Below, one piece after another: positions 9,794-19,158 of a stretch of DNA of 64,000 nt. Where the stretch lies: NCBI RefSeq assembly GCF_020541265.1, contig NZ_CP045925.1:682001-746000 (forward strand), written 5' to 3'. The position numbers were made by a program, and so were the translations under genes. The DNA is from Profftia lariciata (GTDB lineage: Bacteria > Pseudomonadota > Gammaproteobacteria > Enterobacterales > Enterobacteriaceae). The notes below the pieces were generated by a model that saw nothing but the letters and a program-made list of their open reading frames with translations, was not told the DNA's origin and did no database searches. How positions within the stretch are numbered: the stretch's first letter is position 1; each line of letters begins with the position of its first letter.

Positions 9794-11131
9794 ATGAGCG
9801 AGCGAAAATATTTTGGTACAGACGGTATTCGCGGCAAAGTTGGTAAATGTCCTATTAATCCTGATTTTATATTAAAGTTAGGGTGGGCTGCTGGAAAGGT
9901 GTTATCTCAACATGGTTCTCGTAAAATTATTATTGGTAAAGATACCCGTATCTCTGGATATATGTTGGAGTCTGCATTAGAAGCTGGTATCTCTGCTGCT
10001 GGTTTATCTACTTTATTGACTGGTTCTATGCCAACCCCTGCAATAGCATATTTAACTAAAATCTTTCGTGCTGAAGCTGGTATAGTAATTTCTGCGTCTC
10101 ATAATCCATATTATGATAATGGCATTAAATTTTTTTCTATTCATGGTACTAAACTAACAGATGAAGTAGAAGAAGCTATCGAAGCAGAAATGGAAAAGCC
10201 AATGACATGTGTAAAATCTGCTAAATTAGGCAAGGCAAGTCGTATCATTGATGCTTCTAGTCGTTATATTGAATTCTGCAAGAGTACTTTTCCTTCAAAT
10301 CTTAATATGAATGACTTAAAAATTGTTGTTGATTGTGCCAATGGAGCTACTTATAATATAGCACCAAACGTACTTCGCGAATTAGGTGCAACAGTTATAA
10401 CTATTAATTGTAGGCCAAACGGAATAAATATTAATCAAGAATGTGGTTCTACAGATATCCGCCAATTACAAACAACAGTTCTAGCTGAAAAAGCAGATGT
10501 AGGATTAGCTTTTGATGGAGATGGCGATCGTGTTATCATGGTTGATCATTTAGGTAATAAGTTTGATGGTGATTATATTCTCTATCTAACTGCACGTGAA
10601 CACTTACGTCAAGGCATTTTACATGGAGGTGCCGTAGGTACGCATATGAGTAATATGGGATTAGAATTGGCATTTCAACAAATAGGAATTCCTTTTGTAC
10701 GTGCAAAAATAGGAGATAGATACGTTCTTGAAATGATGACATCAAAAGGTTGGTGTTTAGGTGCTGAAAACTCTGGGCATGTCATCATGCTTGATAAAAC
10801 TACTACTGGTGATGGCATTATTGCAGGTTTGCAAGTTTTAGCAGTAATAATACGTAACTGCATGTCTTTACATGATTTATGTAGCGGTATAAAGTTATTA
10901 CCACAAGTTCTTATTAATGTCCGATTTTATGGTAATGGTAATCCATTAGAGTCAGAAAGCGTTAAAGCTCTTACTGCAGAAATTGAAGAACAACTTAATG
11001 GTAAAGGACGTGTGCTGCTTCGCACCTCAGGAACTGAACCGTTAATTCGTATTATGGTCGAAGGTGAAGATAATGAGCAAATTACAGAAATGGCTAATCG
11101 TATTGCTCATGGTATTAAAATTATTAAGTAA
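9794..11131 (+). CDS. glmM: Phosphoglucosamine mutase GlmM
   Basis: GlmM interconverts glucosamine-6-phosphate and glucosamine-1-phosphate, on the way to UDP-GlcNAc for peptidoglycan and lipid A. Its 445 residues equal the E. coli length. The phosphoserine loop SASHNP has the active Ser at 102. The metal-binding loop DGDGDR carries Asp241, Asp243 and Asp245. The C-terminal phosphate-binding loop RTSGTEPLIRIMVEG is intact. An AAAGGA ribosome-binding site precedes the ATG. It supplies UDP-GlcNAc, the substrate of LpxA encoded in the same window. folP, its usual upstream partner, has been lost. Confidence 0.99.
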   Translation: MSERKYFGTDGIRGKVGKCPINPDFILKLGWAAGKVLSQHGSRKIIIGKDTRISGYMLESALEAGISAAGLSTLLTGSMPTPAIAYLTKIFRAEAGIVISASHNPYYDNGIKFFSIHGTKLTDEVEEAIEAEMEKPMTCVKSAKLGKASRIIDASSRYIEFCKSTFPSNLNMNDLKIVVDCANGATYNIAPNVLRELGATVITINCRPNGININQECGSTDIRQLQTTVLAEKADVGLAFDGDGDRVIMVDHLGNKFDGDYILYLTAREHLRQGILHGGAVGTHMSNMGLELAFQQIGIPFVRAKIGDRYVLEMMTSKGWCLGAENSGHVIMLDKTTTGDGIIAGLQVLAVIIRNCMSLHDLCSGIKLLPQVLINVRFYGNGNPLESESVKALTAEIEEQLNGKGRVLLRTSGTEPLIRIMVEGEDNEQITEMANRIAHGIKIIK

Positions 11132-11323
11132 TATACATTATATTTAAATCAAGTTATATTTATATACACAATATATACCTTAACTTAATATTTTTTATTG
11201 ATGTACACAAATTAATAAATTTTTCTTGCACACCTTCGTGACAAGTGATAATGTGGTATATATAAACAATTATGTATTTTATTACTTAAAGTATTTAGCT
11301 ATAATATAAAATAGGTGTAACTA

Positions 11324-11659
11324 ATGTATGAATTATTTTTGATACTCTTTATTATAATTGCTATTACTTTAGTAAGTATGATTATGTTGCAACAAAATAA
11401 AAATCTTAATATAGGATCTTCGTTAGGAACTAGTGCGTCTGCTACGTTATTTAGTTATAATAGATCTAATAATTTTATGACTAATATTATTTCTAGTTTA
11501 GCTATTATGTTTTTTATATTAAGTTTATTATTAAGTAATTTTAGTAAACAATACAGCAAACAAAATCAATGGAATAATCTGAATACAACGATACAGACTA
11601 ATCAATTAAAGACATCAAAAACTCTAGTAAAAACTTTTAGTAAAGATATAAGACATTAA
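11324..11659 (+). CDS. secG: Protein-export membrane protein SecG
   Basis: Small subunit of the SecYEG translocon, which assists SecA-driven export. The protein has 111 residues against 110 in E. coli. Two membrane segments (about 3-22 and 52-72) flank the conserved cytoplasmic loop MLQQ...GTSASATLF. The hydrophilic C-terminal tail has drifted to Asn/Lys/Gln/Thr. An AGGTG ribosome-binding site lies just upstream. As in E. coli, it is followed by tRNA-Leu(GAG). Confidence 0.95.
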   Translation: MYELFLILFIIIAITLVSMIMLQQNKNLNIGSSLGTSASATLFSYNRSNNFMTNIISSLAIMFFILSLLLSNFSKQYSKQNQWNNLNTTIQTNQLKTSKTLVKTFSKDIRH

Positions 11660-11769
11660 TATTTATGTAAAAATATGAGTTGTTAAAAGCCTAAAAATTA
11701 ATTTTTTAAAAAAATATATATAAAATATAAAAATATTCTTTTTGGAAGTATGATTAATACATGCTATAT

Positions 11770-11856
11770 GCCGAGGTAGTGGAATTGGTAGACACGCTAC
11801 TTTGAGGGGGTAGTGCCTAATAAGGCGTACGGGTTCAAGTCCCGTCCTCGGTACCA
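11770..11856 (+). tRNA. leuU: tRNA-Leu, anticodon GAG
   Basis: The 87-nt sequence folds as a class II tRNA with a long variable arm. The acceptor stem GCCGAGG pairs with CCTCGGT and includes the G1-U72 wobble that E. coli leuU also has. The anticodon loop is TTGAGGG with GAG at 11804-11806; the T-arm is GGG-TTCAAGT-CCC. The CCA end is encoded at 11854-11856. It decodes CUC/CUU. The position between secG and the initiator tRNA matches E. coli apart from the loss of argG. Confidence 0.98.
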
Positions 11857-11901
11857 AGTTATAGATATTGTTTAATACTTTACAAGTATTGTATAAATCA
11901 C

Positions 11902-11978
<77 letters not shown>

Positions 11979-12044
11979 ATTTTAAAAGTATTATGCATAA
12001 TAAATAGTGTATATATTTTAGTAATAACTTAAATTTTTAAAAGA

Positions 12045-12166
12045 GTCTTCTAAAGACACTATATTTTTATTTAATTAGTATATAGAGTTATATTACAAAT
12101 ACCCCTAAATAATAAACAATATTTGCAATATAACAGTGAAATAATTAGGCTATTTAGCCTTTTTTT
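12045..12166 (+). promoter_or_regulatory. Putative attenuator leader between metY and rimP
   Basis: The 208-nt gap before rimP holds two terminator-like hairpins. The first is GTCTT-CTA-AAGAC at 12045-12057, followed by a T-rich run. It overlaps an alternative pairing of TAGTGT (12005-12010) with ACACTA (12056-12061). The second is the strong terminator at 12147-12166. From memory, the E. coli metY-rimP-nusA leader also carries intrinsic terminators through which NusA controls its own operon. Conservation of that control here is inference. Confidence 0.5.
12147..12166 (+). terminator. Intrinsic terminator upstream of rimP
   Basis: A 5-bp stem AGGCT/AGCCT closed by an ATTT loop is followed directly by seven T residues. 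It is the cleanest Rho-independent terminator seen in the window. It lies between the initiator tRNA and rimP, so transcription must read through it (or start after it) to reach nusA and infB. Confidence 0.85.
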
Positions 12167-12186
12167 ATGTCTTGGGAGTAGTATGA

Positions 12187-12660
12187 TTGTCTAAATTAAA
12201 ACAAACATTAATAAAGATTATTTCAGAACCAGTTAACGTATTAGGTTTTGAATTGTTAGGTCTTGAATTAATATATAATCATTGTTTAACATTACGTATC
12301 TACATTGATAATGATAAAGGGATTACTATTAATGACTGCGCGAATGTTAGCTACAGAATTAGTGTAGCTCTTGACGCTAAAAATATTATTCAAGTTGCAT
12401 ATAACTTAGAAGTTTCATCACCTGGTGTTTATCGTCCAATATTTAAAATTGAGCATTATGTTCGTTTTATAGGAGAAAATATATTAATAATATTACGCAA
12501 AGAAATACAACATCGTAATAAATGGCAAGGTATTATTAAAGATGCTAAAAATAAAAGAATTACAGTCACTATAGATAAAAAAGACGAAATATTTTTATTA
12601 AGTAACATTCAAAAAGCGCACTTAGTACCTACACTATTAAAATTTGAATCAGGCTACTAG
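12187..12660 (+). CDS. rimP: Ribosome maturation factor RimP
   Basis: RimP binds the maturing 30S subunit and helps 16S rRNA/S12 assembly. The protein has 157 residues against 150 in E. coli. Conserved motifs include LRIYID, AYNLEVSSPG and the C-terminal LSNIQKAHLVP, with an extra tail of about eight residues. The start is the TTG at 12187, supported by GGGAG 8 nt upstream; an ATG at 12183 is out of frame and stops after three codons. The stop codon is one base from the nusA ATG, so the two are translationally linked. Confidence 0.95.
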   Translation: MSKLKQTLIKIISEPVNVLGFELLGLELIYNHCLTLRIYIDNDKGITINDCANVSYRISVALDAKNIIQVAYNLEVSSPGVYRPIFKIEHYVRFIGENILIILRKEIQHRNKWQGIIKDAKNKRITVTIDKKDEIFLLSNIQKAHLVPTLLKFESGY

Positions 12661-12661
12661 A

Positions 12662-14146
12662 ATGAATAAAGAAATTCTAGCTGTTGTTGAGGCAGTTTCT
12701 AATGAAAAATCTCTTCCTCGTAAAAAAATCTTTGAAGCTCTAGAAATGGCACTAGCAACCGCTACTAAAAAAAAATATGAACAAGATATAGATGTTCGTA
12801 TTTGTATAGACCCTAAAACAGGTAATTTTGATACTTTCCGTCGTTGGATAATAGTCGCTCAAGTTACTCAACCAACCCGCGAAATTACTCTTGATGCTGC
12901 TCAATTTGAAAATTCATTTTTCAGACTAGGTGAATATGTTGAGGATAAAATTGAATCTGTTATTTTTGATCGTATCACAACTCAAACCGCAAAACAAGTG
13001 ATAGTGCAAAAAGTTAGAGAAGCCGAACGTGCTATGGTGGTTGATGCATTTCGTCAGCACCAAGGTGAAATTGTTATGGGTGTTGTTAAAAAAGTAAATC
13101 GCGATAGCATATTATTAGATCTAGGGAGCAATACTGAAGCTATTATTAGCCGAGAAGATATGCTTCCACGTGAAAATTTTCGTCCTGGTGATAGAATTCG
13201 TGGCGTGCTATATGATGTTCGTCCAGAAGCACGTGGTGCCCAGTTGTTTGTGAGCCGTGCACGTCCAGAAATGTTAATAGAATTATTTCGTATTGAAGTT
13301 CCAGAAATAGGTGAAGATATTATCGAAGTTAAAACCGCAGCCAGAGAACCAGGTTCACGTTCAAAAATTGCTGTTAAAACTAACGATAAACGTATTGATC
13401 CTATAGGAGCATGTGTAGGGATGCGTGGTGCTCGTGTTCAAGCTGTTTCAAGTGAACTTGGTGGTGAACGTATTGATATAATATTATGGGATGATAATCC
13501 AGCACAATTTGTTATTAATGCTATGGCTCCTGCCGAAATAGCTTCTATTGTTGTAGACGAAGATAAACATACTATGGATCTTGCAGTTGAAGTGAACAAT
13601 CTTGCACAAGCTATTGGTCGTAATGGTCAAAATGTTCGTTTAGCTGCTCAATTGAGTGGTTGGGAATTAAATGTTATGACTCTTGATGATTTAAAGGCCA
13701 AACATCAAGCTGAAGCACAAGAAACTATTAAAACATTCACTAAATATCTCGATATTGATATAAATTTTGCAACTTTACTAGTTGAAGAAGGTTTATCTAC
13801 TTTAGAAGAATTAGCATATGTTCCTGAACAAGAGTTACTAGCTATTAATGGTTTGAATCAGCAAATGATAAAGAATTTACGAGAGCAAGCAAAAAACGCA
13901 TTAACCACACTAGCTCTAGCTAAAGAAGAGACCTTAAGCCATTGTAATCCAGATGAAGATCTATTATCTCTGGAAGGTATAGATCTTGATATAGCCTTAA
14001 AAATGGCTAATCGTGGTATTTGTGCATTAAAAGATCTTGCCGAGCAGAGTATCGAAGATTTAGCCGATATTGATGGATTAAATAGTAAAAAATCTGGTGA
14101 ATTAATTATGGCTGCACGCAATATCTGCTGGTTTGGCGATAATTAA
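12662..14146 (+). CDS. nusA: Transcription termination/antitermination factor NusA
   Basis: NusA binds RNA polymerase and controls pausing, termination and antitermination. The start is taken at the ATG 12662 (MNKEILAVVEAV), which matches E. coli; an in-frame TTG further upstream (12644) lies inside rimP and adds six unconserved residues. This gives 494 residues against 495 in E. coli. The N-terminal polymerase-binding domain, S1 (about 135-200), two KH domains (GACVGMRGARV and AIGRNGQNVRLA) and both C-terminal acidic repeats are retained. It is the central gene of the rimP-nusA-infB operon. Confidence 0.98.
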   Translation: MNKEILAVVEAVSNEKSLPRKKIFEALEMALATATKKKYEQDIDVRICIDPKTGNFDTFRRWIIVAQVTQPTREITLDAAQFENSFFRLGEYVEDKIESVIFDRITTQTAKQVIVQKVREAERAMVVDAFRQHQGEIVMGVVKKVNRDSILLDLGSNTEAIISREDMLPRENFRPGDRIRGVLYDVRPEARGAQLFVSRARPEMLIELFRIEVPEIGEDIIEVKTAAREPGSRSKIAVKTNDKRIDPIGACVGMRGARVQAVSSELGGERIDIILWDDNPAQFVINAMAPAEIASIVVDEDKHTMDLAVEVNNLAQAIGRNGQNVRLAAQLSGWELNVMTLDDLKAKHQAEAQETIKTFTKYLDIDINFATLLVEEGLSTLEELAYVPEQELLAINGLNQQMIKNLREQAKNALTTLALAKEETLSHCNPDEDLLSLEGIDLDIALKMANRGICALKDLAEQSIEDLADIDGLNSKKSGELIMAARNICWFGDN

Positions 14147-14174
14147 TAATTAAATTGTAGCGGGAAGAGATAGT

Positions 14175-16871
14175 ATGACAGAAGTAACTGTAAAAGTATT
14201 AGCAGCAGACATACATACCTCAGTTGATCGCTTAATACAGCAATTTGCTGATGCAGGATTAAAAAAATCAATAAATGATTTTGTGAGTCCGCAAGAAAAA
14301 GAAATATTATTAACTTATTTAAATCGTGAACACAATGTATCAAGTAAGCTAACATTACAACGTAAAACACGTACTACATTGAATGTTCCAATGATTGGTG
14401 GAAAAAGTAAATCTGTGCCAATAGAAGTTCGCAAAAAGCGTATTTATATAAAAAAAGATCCAGTAATTACGGAAGATATAGAAAGCATAAATGTTTTATT
14501 AAACAAGCAAGATCCCATTAAAATTGAAAAACAATTTAAAGACATATCTAATAAAAAAATAAAATTTATTATTGAAAATAAAATTAATCATGATTTAAAT
14601 GAACAAGTCAAATGTAAAGTAGGCCATAAAAATAAACGTAGTGCAACTGAACTGAAAAAAGAGAGCAATCAAACTATTAACAAAAAAACTAAAACTGTAC
14701 ATGCCGATAAAGTACGCCGTGAAGCTGAAGCTGCGTTATTAAAACATAAAGCAGAAGAAGAAGCTTTACGTAAACTTGAAAAAGATGCTAAGCGTGTTTT
14801 TGAGGAAGCTCGTAAAATGGCTAAAGCTAATGCAGGTAAAGAAATTGAAAATGAAATAATAGAAGATATTTCTGACTATCATGTTACTACTTCTCATCAT
14901 GCTCGTGAAGCCGAAGATGAAAATGACCGTCAACTTGAATCTGGACGCGCTAGAACACGTACTGCAGCTAAAGTACCGAAGAATAAAAAAGGCAATAAAT
15001 TATTTGAATCTAAAGCTGATCGTGAAGCAGAGCGTGCACAGACACGTGGCAATAATAAAAGTAAACGAAAAATAAGTTCTTTACATCAAGGATTTAATAA
15101 ACCCGTTCAAGCAGTAATCCGTGATGTTATTATTGGAGAAACTATTACTGTTGCAGAACTAGCCAATAAAATGGCTATTAAAGCTTCTGAAGTTATTAAA
15201 ACAATGATGAATATGGGTTCTATGTCTACCATTAATCAAACTATATCTCAAGAAACTGCTCATATGGTTGCTGAAGAAATGGGTCATAAAGTTATTTTAC
15301 GTCGTGATAATGATTTAGAAAAAGCTATTATGATTGATCGTGATATTGGAATTACTTTAGAACCTCGCGCGCCAGTTGTGACTATAATGGGTCATGTTGA
15401 TCATGGTAAAACTTCTCTTCTTGATTGTATTAGATCAACAAAAGTAGCATCAGGTGAAGCTGGTGGTATTACACAACATATAGGTGCTTATCATATAAAA
15501 ACTGATAACGGCATGATTACATGTTTAGATACTCCAGGGCACTCTGCATTTACTGCAATGCGTGCTCGTGGAGCCAAAGCAACTGATATCGTTGTTTTAG
15601 TTGTTGCTGCTGATGATGGCGTCATGCCGCAAACTATTGAAGCTATTCAACATGCTAAAGCTGCAACAGTGCCAATTGTTGTAGCTATCAATAAAATTGA
15701 TAAGCCTGAAGCAGATATCGATCATGTTAAAAATGAATTATCTAAATATGGTGTTATGCCAGAAGAATGGGGTGGTGAATCTCAATTTATTCCTGTGTCT
15801 GCTAAAGTAGGCACAGGTATTGATTCTTTATTAGATGCGATTCTATTACAAGCTGAAATGTTAGAATTACAAGCTGTACATAAAGGTATGGCAAGTGGTG
15901 TAGTGATCGAATCTTTTTTAGATAAAGGTCGTGGTCCAGTAGCTACTATTTTAGTGCAAGAAGGAACTCTAAATAAAGGAGATATTGTTATATGTGGTTT
16001 TCAGTATGGTCGCATACGTGGCATGCGTAATGAAAGAGGATATTCAGTCCTTTTTGCTGGTCCTTCGATTCCTGTCGAAATTTTAGGTTTATCTAATGTA
16101 CCGTCAGCTGGTGATATAGTAACTGTTGTACGTGATGAAAAAAAAGCTCGTGAAGTAGCATTATATCGTCAAAATAAATTACGTGAAATAAAAATGGCAG
16201 ATCAGCAAAAATATAAACTAGAAAATATCTTTTCCAATATGAAAGACGGTACATGTTCTGAATTAAACATCGTACTTAAAGCTGATGTACAAGGTTCTTG
16301 TGAAGCCATTAATGATGCGTTATTAAGTTTATCTACTAATGAAGTAAAAATAAAAATTATTGGTTCTGGAGCTGGTGGTATTACTGAAACTGACGCTACT
16401 TTAGCGGCTGCATCTAATGCTATTATTCTTGGTTTTAACGTACGTGCTGATGCATCAGCGCGTCGTGTAATTGAAACTGAAAATCTAGATTTACGTTATT
16501 ATTCTGTTATTTATAATCTTCTTGATGAAGTTAAACAAGCAATGAGTGGTATGTTAACTCCGGAATATCGTCAAGAAATCATAGGGTTAGCTGAAGTACG
16601 CAGCATCTTTAAATCACCTAAATTTGGTGCTATTGCAGGTTGTATTGTTACTGAAGGTATTATTAAGCGTAATAATCCCATTCGTGTATTACGAAATAAT
16701 GTAGTTATTTATGAAGGAGAATTAGAATCTTTACGTCGTTTTAAAGAAGATATTAATGAAATTATTAATGGCATGGAATGTGGTATTGGTATTAAAAATT
16801 ATAATGATATTCGCTCTGGAGATATAATTGAAGTTTTTAATATTATAGAAATAAAACGTAAAATCAACTAA
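14175..16871 (+). CDS. infB: Translation initiation factor IF-2
   Basis: GTPase that delivers fMet-tRNA to the 30S subunit and promotes subunit joining. The 898 residues slightly exceed the 890 of E. coli. The N-terminal domain 1 (VTVKVLAADIHTSVDRLIQQFADAG) is present. The charged linker (about 100-300) is kept in full but has drifted to Lys/Asn/Ile-rich sequence. The G domain begins with GHVDHGKT at 406-413, followed by DTPGH and NKID. The C-terminal fMet-tRNA-binding domain ends GDIIEVFNIIEIKRKI. A hairpin with ATATACAA/TTGTATAT arms (16882-16919) lies just after the stop. Confidence 0.99.
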   Translation: MTEVTVKVLAADIHTSVDRLIQQFADAGLKKSINDFVSPQEKEILLTYLNREHNVSSKLTLQRKTRTTLNVPMIGGKSKSVPIEVRKKRIYIKKDPVITEDIESINVLLNKQDPIKIEKQFKDISNKKIKFIIENKINHDLNEQVKCKVGHKNKRSATELKKESNQTINKKTKTVHADKVRREAEAALLKHKAEEEALRKLEKDAKRVFEEARKMAKANAGKEIENEIIEDISDYHVTTSHHAREAEDENDRQLESGRARTRTAAKVPKNKKGNKLFESKADREAERAQTRGNNKSKRKISSLHQGFNKPVQAVIRDVIIGETITVAELANKMAIKASEVIKTMMNMGSMSTINQTISQETAHMVAEEMGHKVILRRDNDLEKAIMIDRDIGITLEPRAPVVTIMGHVDHGKTSLLDCIRSTKVASGEAGGITQHIGAYHIKTDNGMITCLDTPGHSAFTAMRARGAKATDIVVLVVAADDGVMPQTIEAIQHAKAATVPIVVAINKIDKPEADIDHVKNELSKYGVMPEEWGGESQFIPVSAKVGTGIDSLLDAILLQAEMLELQAVHKGMASGVVIESFLDKGRGPVATILVQEGTLNKGDIVICGFQYGRIRGMRNERGYSVLFAGPSIPVEILGLSNVPSAGDIVTVVRDEKKAREVALYRQNKLREIKMADQQKYKLENIFSNMKDGTCSELNIVLKADVQGSCEAINDALLSLSTNEVKIKIIGSGAGGITETDATLAAASNAIILGFNVRADASARRVIETENLDLRYYSVIYNLLDEVKQAMSGMLTPEYRQEIIGLAEVRSIFKSPKFGAIAGCIVTEGIIKRNNPIRVLRNNVVIYEGELESLRRFKEDINEIINGMECGIGIKNYNDIRSGDIIEVFNIIEIKRKIN

Positions 16872-17319
16872 TTTAAAAAATATATACAAGAAAAATATCT
16901 TTTTAAAAATATTGTATATCTTATATATTAAGATTATATTCAATATAATTATATTAAAATAACTAAATATTGATTCAAGTAATATATTTTATAAAAAAAA
17001 TACATGTTAAGATATTAATAATAAGTATTAAAATATTGATATATAATATTTATTTGTATAGTATGTCATATAATATATCTTGATTAAGATATTTTATGTT
17101 TTAAAACTATATACAAAAAATTAATCTTAAATAAATTAGGATTAGAAACTTATTTTTTAATAAAAAATATTGATTTAAAATTTACTTGTATTAATACTTT
17201 TGAAAAGTATATTGCATTTCTATAAAATATCTAACTCTTGAAAAGTTTATTATATCTTACTTTAAATTTATATAAACATAAGTATTACTAACCATTAAAA
17301 TATTTATTATTTTAATTTC
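16872..17319. other. Spacer between infB and rbfA
   Basis: This AT-rich stretch has no gene. E. coli has a gap of about 160 bp here, so this one is about three times longer. A hairpin with 8-bp arms at 16882-16889 and 16912-16919 could form the infB 3' end. Nothing else was recognised before the rbfA hairpin. Confidence 0.6.
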
Positions 17320-17349
17320 TTAAGAAATATTCCTTAGAATATTTCTTAA
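17320..17349 (+). promoter_or_regulatory. Perfect 13-bp hairpin touching the rbfA ribosome-binding site
   Basis: TTAAGAAATATTC (17320-17332) pairs perfectly with 17337-17349 around a CTTA loop. The rbfA Shine-Dalgarno sequence AAAGGA begins within the last bases of the 3' arm (17348-17353), 7 nt before the ATG at 17361. The stem is nearly all A/U, so its stability should depend strongly on temperature. A translational control element or an RNase III/processing site is possible; neither is shown. Confidence 0.6.
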
Positions 17350-17360
17350 AGGACTAATTA

Positions 17361-17750
17361 ATGACAAAAAACAATAATCGTATTCAGAGAATATCTCAAG
17401 AAATTCATAAAAAACTTGCTATTATTTTACAACGTGAAGTTCAAGATCCACGTATTTTTATGGCGACTGTTTCTGATGTTGAGGTCTCTTATGATTTAGC
17501 ATATGTTAAAGTATTTATTACTTTCTTGCATGATAGTGATCCTAACGTAGTTAAAGTAGGATTGCAAGCATTACATGCAGCTGCTGGTTTTATTCGTAAA
17601 TTAATTGGTAAAGCAATGCGACTGCGAGTTATTCCTAAGTTAAATTTTTTTTATGATAATACTTTAAGTGAAAGTATACGTATATCTACTCTTATTAATG
17701 AGATCATTAAAAATGATGAAAAGCGTCGAATTACGTCGTGTAATATTTAG
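17361..17750 (+). CDS. rbfA: Ribosome-binding factor A
   Basis: RbfA is a 30S assembly factor needed for 16S rRNA 5'-end maturation and for growth in the cold in E. coli. The protein has 129 residues against 133. The KH-like fold motifs RISQEIHKKLAIILQREVQDPR and ALHAAAGFIRKLIGKAMRLRVIPKL are clear, and the tail is short. The ribosome-binding site AAAGGA touches a perfect hairpin just upstream. truB starts 18 nt after the stop, as in the E. coli infB-rbfA-truB order. Confidence 0.97.
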   Translation: MTKNNNRIQRISQEIHKKLAIILQREVQDPRIFMATVSDVEVSYDLAYVKVFITFLHDSDPNVVKVGLQALHAAAGFIRKLIGKAMRLRVIPKLNFFYDNTLSESIRISTLINEIIKNDEKRRITSCNI

Positions 17751-17768
17751 GTATATGAGGAAGTAATC

Positions 17769-18728
17769 ATGTCACGATGTATCCAACATAAACGTTCTAT
17801 TAATGGTATTCTTTTATTGGATAAACATCAAAATATATCTTCAAATAAAATTTTACAAAAAATAAAATATATATATAATGCTAATAAAGCAGGACATACT
17901 GGTACATTAGATCCCTTAGCAGTTGGTATGTTACCTATTTGTTTTGGTGAAGCTACTAAATTTTCCCAATTTTTATTAGAGGCGAAAAAAATATATCACG
18001 TTATTGCTAAATTAGGACAAAGCACTAGTACTTCTGATGCTGACGGAGAAATTATTGAGGAACGACCAGTATCTTTTTCAAAGATACAATTAAATTATGC
18101 TTTAACTCAATTACTTGGTAATAGTACACAAATACCATCAATGTATTCTGCTATTAAATATCATGGAAAACCACTTTATCAATATGCTCGCCAAGGAATT
18201 GAGATTCCACGTAAAACTCGTAATATTACAATTTATAAGTTACAATTGATTAATTATAAAGACAATAAGTTAGAATTAGAGATTACTTGCTCTAAAGGTA
18301 CTTATATTAGAACAATCATTGATAATTTAGGATCATCTTTAGGATGTGGCGCGCATGTTACATATTTGCGTCGTGTACAAGTGGCTAATTATTCTCAAGA
18401 TAAAATGATAACTGTTGAGCAATTACAGAAAATTATTACTAATGCTAAAAAAGTTAATATTCAACCTAATGTAATACTTGATTCTTTATTGTTGCCAATA
18501 GAAACTGTTGTATCCCATTTACCAGTTGTTAATTTAACATATGTAACCGCTAAACAAATCCTTCACGGACAAAAAGTACAATTATTAGATTGTTCTATTA
18601 AAGGTATGGTCAGAATTAATATAGAAAAAAAGTGTAAATTTATTGGTATTGGAGAAGTAAATAACCTTGGTTATTTAGTTCCACATCGTTTATTACAATT
18701 AGTAGATCAAAATACTAATAAAGAGTGA
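17769..18728 (+). CDS. truB: tRNA pseudouridine-55 synthase TruB
   Basis: TruB makes pseudouridine 55 in the T-loop of elongator tRNAs and also acts as a tRNA chaperone. The protein has 319 residues against 314 in E. coli. The catalytic motif HTGTLDPLAVG has its Asp at position 48. The KGTYIRT motif and the C-terminal PUA-like region (about 250-315) are present. A TGAGGAAG ribosome-binding site precedes the ATG. Confidence 0.98.
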   Translation: MSRCIQHKRSINGILLLDKHQNISSNKILQKIKYIYNANKAGHTGTLDPLAVGMLPICFGEATKFSQFLLEAKKIYHVIAKLGQSTSTSDADGEIIEERPVSFSKIQLNYALTQLLGNSTQIPSMYSAIKYHGKPLYQYARQGIEIPRKTRNITIYKLQLINYKDNKLELEITCSKGTYIRTIIDNLGSSLGCGAHVTYLRRVQVANYSQDKMITVEQLQKIITNAKKVNIQPNVILDSLLLPIETVVSHLPVVNLTYVTAKQILHGQKVQLLDCSIKGMVRINIEKKCKFIGIGEVNNLGYLVPHRLLQLVDQNTNKE

Positions 18729-18841
18729 TTATTTCAGCATATGATTTTATAATAAAAAATAATTTTAGTTTTGAGATACATTGTTGCAATTTTTTTCTAC
18801 TCAGAGTATAAATATGTATTATATATAAAAAACTAAATTAG

Positions 18842-18875
18842 AGATTGTCTATATAACTATATATTCAATCTTTTT
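18842..18875 (+). terminator. Terminator-like hairpin in front of rpsO
   Basis: AGATTG (18842-18847) pairs with CAATCT (18866-18871). An inner TATATA/TATATA stem is possible, and a T-rich run (TTTTTATAATTTT) follows. It lies between truB and the rpsO ribosome-binding site GGAG (18883-18886), so it could end or attenuate read-through from the infB operon. The AT-rich stem makes this moderate evidence only. Confidence 0.45.
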
Positions 18876-18894
18876 ATAATTTTGGAGTTATATA

Positions 18895-19158
18895 ATGTCT
18901 CTAAATGTTAAAACTAAAATAATTACTGACTTTGGTGGTAATATTAAAAATAGTGGTTCAACTGAAGTACAGATTGCTTTGTTAACTACACAAATTAATA
19001 ATTTGCAAATTCATTTTACCAAACATAAAAAAGATAACCATAGTCGTCGTGGATTATTACGTATGGTTTCTAAGCGTCGAAAGTTGTTGAATTACTTTAA
19101 AAATAAAAATATAACTAATTATACTAGTTTGATAGAGCGTTTAAATCTACGTCATTAG
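18895..19158 (+). CDS. rpsO: 30S ribosomal protein S15
   Basis: Primary 16S rRNA-binding protein of the 30S platform. The protein has 87 residues against 89 in E. coli. The signature GSTEVQIALLTTQINNLQIHFTKHKKDNHSRRGL is intact, as is the C-terminal RRKLLNYFK helix. The ribosome-binding site GGAG lies 8 nt before the ATG. It sits between truB and pnp as in E. coli, where rpsO and pnp form an operon that is autoregulated at several levels. Confidence 0.98.
   Translation: MSLNVKTKIITDFGGNIKNSGSTEVQIALLTTQINNLQIHFTKHKKDNHSRRGLLRMVSKRRKLLNYFKNKNITNYTSLIERLNLRH

Noticed and set aside
12644..12661. TTG 12644 as nusA start
   Set aside because: It lies inside rimP and adds six unconserved residues before the conserved MNKEIL.
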